32,104 nucleotides of DNA from a virus. How positions within the stretch are numbered: the stretch's first letter is position 1; each line of letters starts with the position of its first letter. The position numbers were made by a program, and so were the translations under genes. This document shows positions 30,635-32,104 of this stretch, in pieces. Where the stretch lies: the IMG/VR virus record IMGVR_UViG_3300025420_000015, positions 1 to 32,104 of that record. One strand, 5' to 3'. Under the pieces are notes generated by a model. The model did not search any database. It was given only the letters and a program-made list of their open reading frames with translations, and was not told where the DNA came from.

Positions 30635-30638
30635 TCAT
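30615..30638 (-). pseudogene. thyA: N-terminal scrap of thymidylate-synthase-family gene
   Basis: ATG 30638 followed by codons for MKTIEVND up to the right edge of the insertion sequence; element DNA then continues by chance as VNYPPT. A start resembling MKxIEVxxVN is, from memory, usual in phage-type ThyA proteins. It lies upstream of, and on the same strand as, the C-terminal ThyA fragment. Eight codons are too few for certainty. If correct, the middle of the gene was deleted. Confidence 0.45.
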
Positions 30639-30641
30639 ATT

Positions 30642-32104
30642 TTATATTTCTTTTACTATATTCGAGAATCCATTACGTTTTTCTATACAAATTACATTAT
30701 CTACTTTTCCTGATACTGCTTGTCCTCTGTGTGTTATTATATAAGATGATTCTTCATAATCATCAACTCTATCTCGTAAAACATCCAATACTAATTCTAT
30801 ACCCTTTGAATCTAATGAAGAATCAATCAATTCATCATAAAAGGTATGAGAGAACATAACATCACCTTGCAATCTTCTTATATCCAAAAATGCAAACAAA
30901 CAAGCAAGATCAATTCTTTTCCTTTCTCCTGCTGAAAAACTATAATATGACTTCTTTTCTTTACGTTCGTCTATCATTTGTTCCTCAAAAAATTCATCAA
31001 ACACACAAAAACATGGAGCTTCGAATTTTTGTAAATAATATTGTAGTCTCTGATTTAATATAGATAGTATTCTTTTTACTATATAACTTTTCACTCCATC
31101 TTCTGATACTACGAATTTAACACAATCAAGAATTGCTAGTTTTTTATCTATCTCTATCAATTCTTCTTTTTGTTGTGCTAGAGTTTCTTCACTATCTATA
31201 ACGGTTTGCTCTAATATAGAATTTGTTTCTTTATCTATTTTTAATTTATCTGATTGATAATTCTTTATAGATTCTTCGTTATACTCTATTCTTGATTGTG
31301 TTTTTTCATTTGCATTACGAAGTTCTCTAATTCCATCTCGTTTTACTTTTATTGCATCAAGTTCCTTTTTAACGGATAATTTCTTTTCGTTTATAGGAAC
31401 AAAACGCAATTCTTCTTCACTTTCAGATTTTCTTAATGTTGACAACTTATCATACAATTCAGCTTTACACTTTTCCCTATGTTCATTATCTTCTTCTGCA
31501 TAAGGGCGTTTACAAGTTGGACATCCAGCACCAACCTTTTCTATATCTCTAATCTGTCCATTTATTACCTTTATGTTTGCTTGTATTTCCGCAATTCCTT
31601 TTGATATTTCGAAGTATTTATCTACTAGTCGAATTGATGCTGCATTAAAGGCATCTTCTTTAGACTTCAATGTTTCCTCTATATTTTCAGGAATTTCTTT
31701 GAATGTTAATTTCAAATCTTTAATATTGGAAGTTGACATTGAAATTTTATCATCAAGATCAGATAACCGCTTTTGTTTATTACTTTCGAATAACTCCAAT
31801 TGTTGTTTATTGAGATTATAAGATTTCTCCAATACTTCCTTTTTTGTAAATATCAATTCGTAACTTCTTCTTAGCTCATTATATTCATCTCTAGCTTTTA
31901 ATAACATTACAGAAAACACTTCGAGGTTAAGTATATTTTCGATAAACTTTCTCTTCTCTACTTTTTCTTGTGCCATGAAAGGTTTAGTGTCGTTTATCGT
32001 CATGATTACTGAATTTTGAAAAACTTTACCTGTAGAGTTAAGAAGTTTTTGTATATATTCTGTAGTTTTAGCTATAGTAGATTTCGTTGCATCAATACTA
32101 TATT
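30642..32104 (-). CDS. 46: Recombination ATPase subunit gp46 (SbcC/Rad50 family), 5' end beyond window
   Basis: The reading frame is open through the right edge, giving at least 487 residues; the N-terminal Walker A part lies outside. TINDTKPFMAQEKVEKRKFIENILNLEVFS is the stretch following the ATPase lobe. A long coiled coil is broken by the zinc hook GCPTCKRPY near its middle. The C-terminal lobe has VVSEDGVKSYIVKRILSILNQRLQYYL, the ABC signature YYSFSAGERKRIDLACLFAF, Walker B VMFSHTFYDELIDSSLDSKG and the H-loop IITHRG. With gp47 it forms the nuclease complex that resects double-strand ends for UvsX-driven recombination and host DNA breakdown. It ends 4 bp before the scrap of thyA. Confidence 0.9.
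   Translation of the reverse strand, partial: YSIDATKSTIAKTTEYIQKLLNSTGKVFQNSVIMTINDTKPFMAQEKVEKRKFIENILNLEVFSVMLLKARDEYNELRRSYELIFTKKEVLEKSYNLNKQQLELFESNKQKRLSDLDDKISMSTSNIKDLKLTFKEIPENIEETLKSKEDAFNAASIRLVDKYFEISKGIAEIQANIKVINGQIRDIEKVGAGCPTCKRPYAEEDNEHREKCKAELYDKLSTLRKSESEEELRFVPINEKKLSVKKELDAIKVKRDGIRELRNANEKTQSRIEYNEESIKNYQSDKLKIDKETNSILEQTVIDSEETLAQQKEELIEIDKKLAILDCVKFVVSEDGVKSYIVKRILSILNQRLQYYLQKFEAPCFCVFDEFFEEQMIDERKEKKSYYSFSAGERKRIDLACLFAFLDIRRLQGDVMFSHTFYDELIDSSLDSKGIELVLDVLRDRVDDYEESSYIITHRGQAVSGKVDNVICIEKRNGFSNIVKEI

Noticed and set aside
30393-30638. Minus-strand 81-codon frame starting MKTIEVNDVNYPPT
   Set aside because: Only the first 8 codons are phage gene sequence. The rest is antisense to the end of tnpB, so it is a by-product of the insertion rather than a gene.
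28691-30638. An IStron (IS605 within a group I intron) interrupting thyA, as the T4 td gene has an intron
   Set aside because: The exons on both sides would have to encode the whole enzyme, but 150 or more codons are missing, and I see no room for a group I core outside the IS genes.
1-32104. CRISPR array, tRNA genes or riboswitch
   Set aside because: No regularly spaced short repeats, no T-loop-like GTTCRANNC with matching stems, and no leader long enough for a riboswitch. The only direct repeats found are in coding DNA.

Overview
This 32.1-kb window is part of the genome of an AT-rich (roughly 30% GC by eye), T4-like contractile-tailed phage, probably aquatic. The evidence is a set of T4-type proteins on one strand: gp46-like recombination ATPase, family B DNA polymerase (gp43), UvsX recombinase, DnaB-type helicase (gp41), single-stranded DNA-binding protein (gp32), sliding clamp (gp45), large terminase (gp17), tail sheath (gp18), tail tube (gp19) and baseplate proteins. 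Nearly every gene is on the minus strand and tightly packed, so transcription runs from high to low coordinates. No gap above about 120 bp lacks a gene or recognisable element, and I saw no tRNA, rRNA or CRISPR array. Few starts have a Shine-Dalgarno sequence. Many have a TAAATA motif a few bases upstream instead.

Layout in the direction of transcription. 32104-30642: C-terminal part of a gp46/SbcC-like protein. 30638-28691: wreck of a thymidylate-synthase-family gene. Only about 8 N-terminal and about 67 C-terminal codons remain, and between them lies a complete IS200/IS605 element (tnpA plus tnpB, with subterminal hairpins). 28664-27411: glycosyltransferase. 27367-22805: DNA polymerase with two inteins and a third, intein-like insertion. 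22759-15260: replication block (small protein, uvsX, gp41 helicase, DHH phosphoesterase, two small proteins, gp32, small protein, clamp, small protein). 15248-10795: terminase block. 10779-1: tail block (tube-like protein, sheath, homing endonuclease, tube gp19, tube/baseplate protein, two baseplate-hub paralogues, small protein, tape-measure-like protein). One small HExxH metalloprotease-like gene (1531-2007) is on the plus strand.

The most striking feature is the density of inteins and homing endonucleases. The large terminase is split into two genes at its Walker A motif. The N half ends in a 31-residue intein N fragment, the C half begins with a 120-residue intein C fragment, and a free-standing EDxHD (Vsr-like) endonuclease gene lies between them. 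This is the 'fractured gene' arrangement, and the intein is of the atypical short-N kind known from AceL-TerL. The same terminase has a second, endonuclease-free intein right after its Walker B motif. The polymerase has a LAGLIDADG intein in Exo II and a mini-intein in motif C (YGDTD/S). Protein splicing is therefore needed to build the active sites of both DNA packaging and DNA replication. A second EDxHD endonuclease sits between sheath and tube.

The replication genes gp43, gp41 and gp32 are preceded by sigma-70-like or extended -10 promoters. Most tail and packaging genes, and a few others, have instead the TAAATA element, which resembles the T4 late promoter core but lies so close to the ATG that transcripts from it would be almost leaderless. 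All functional calls are from reading the sequence. No database search was run.
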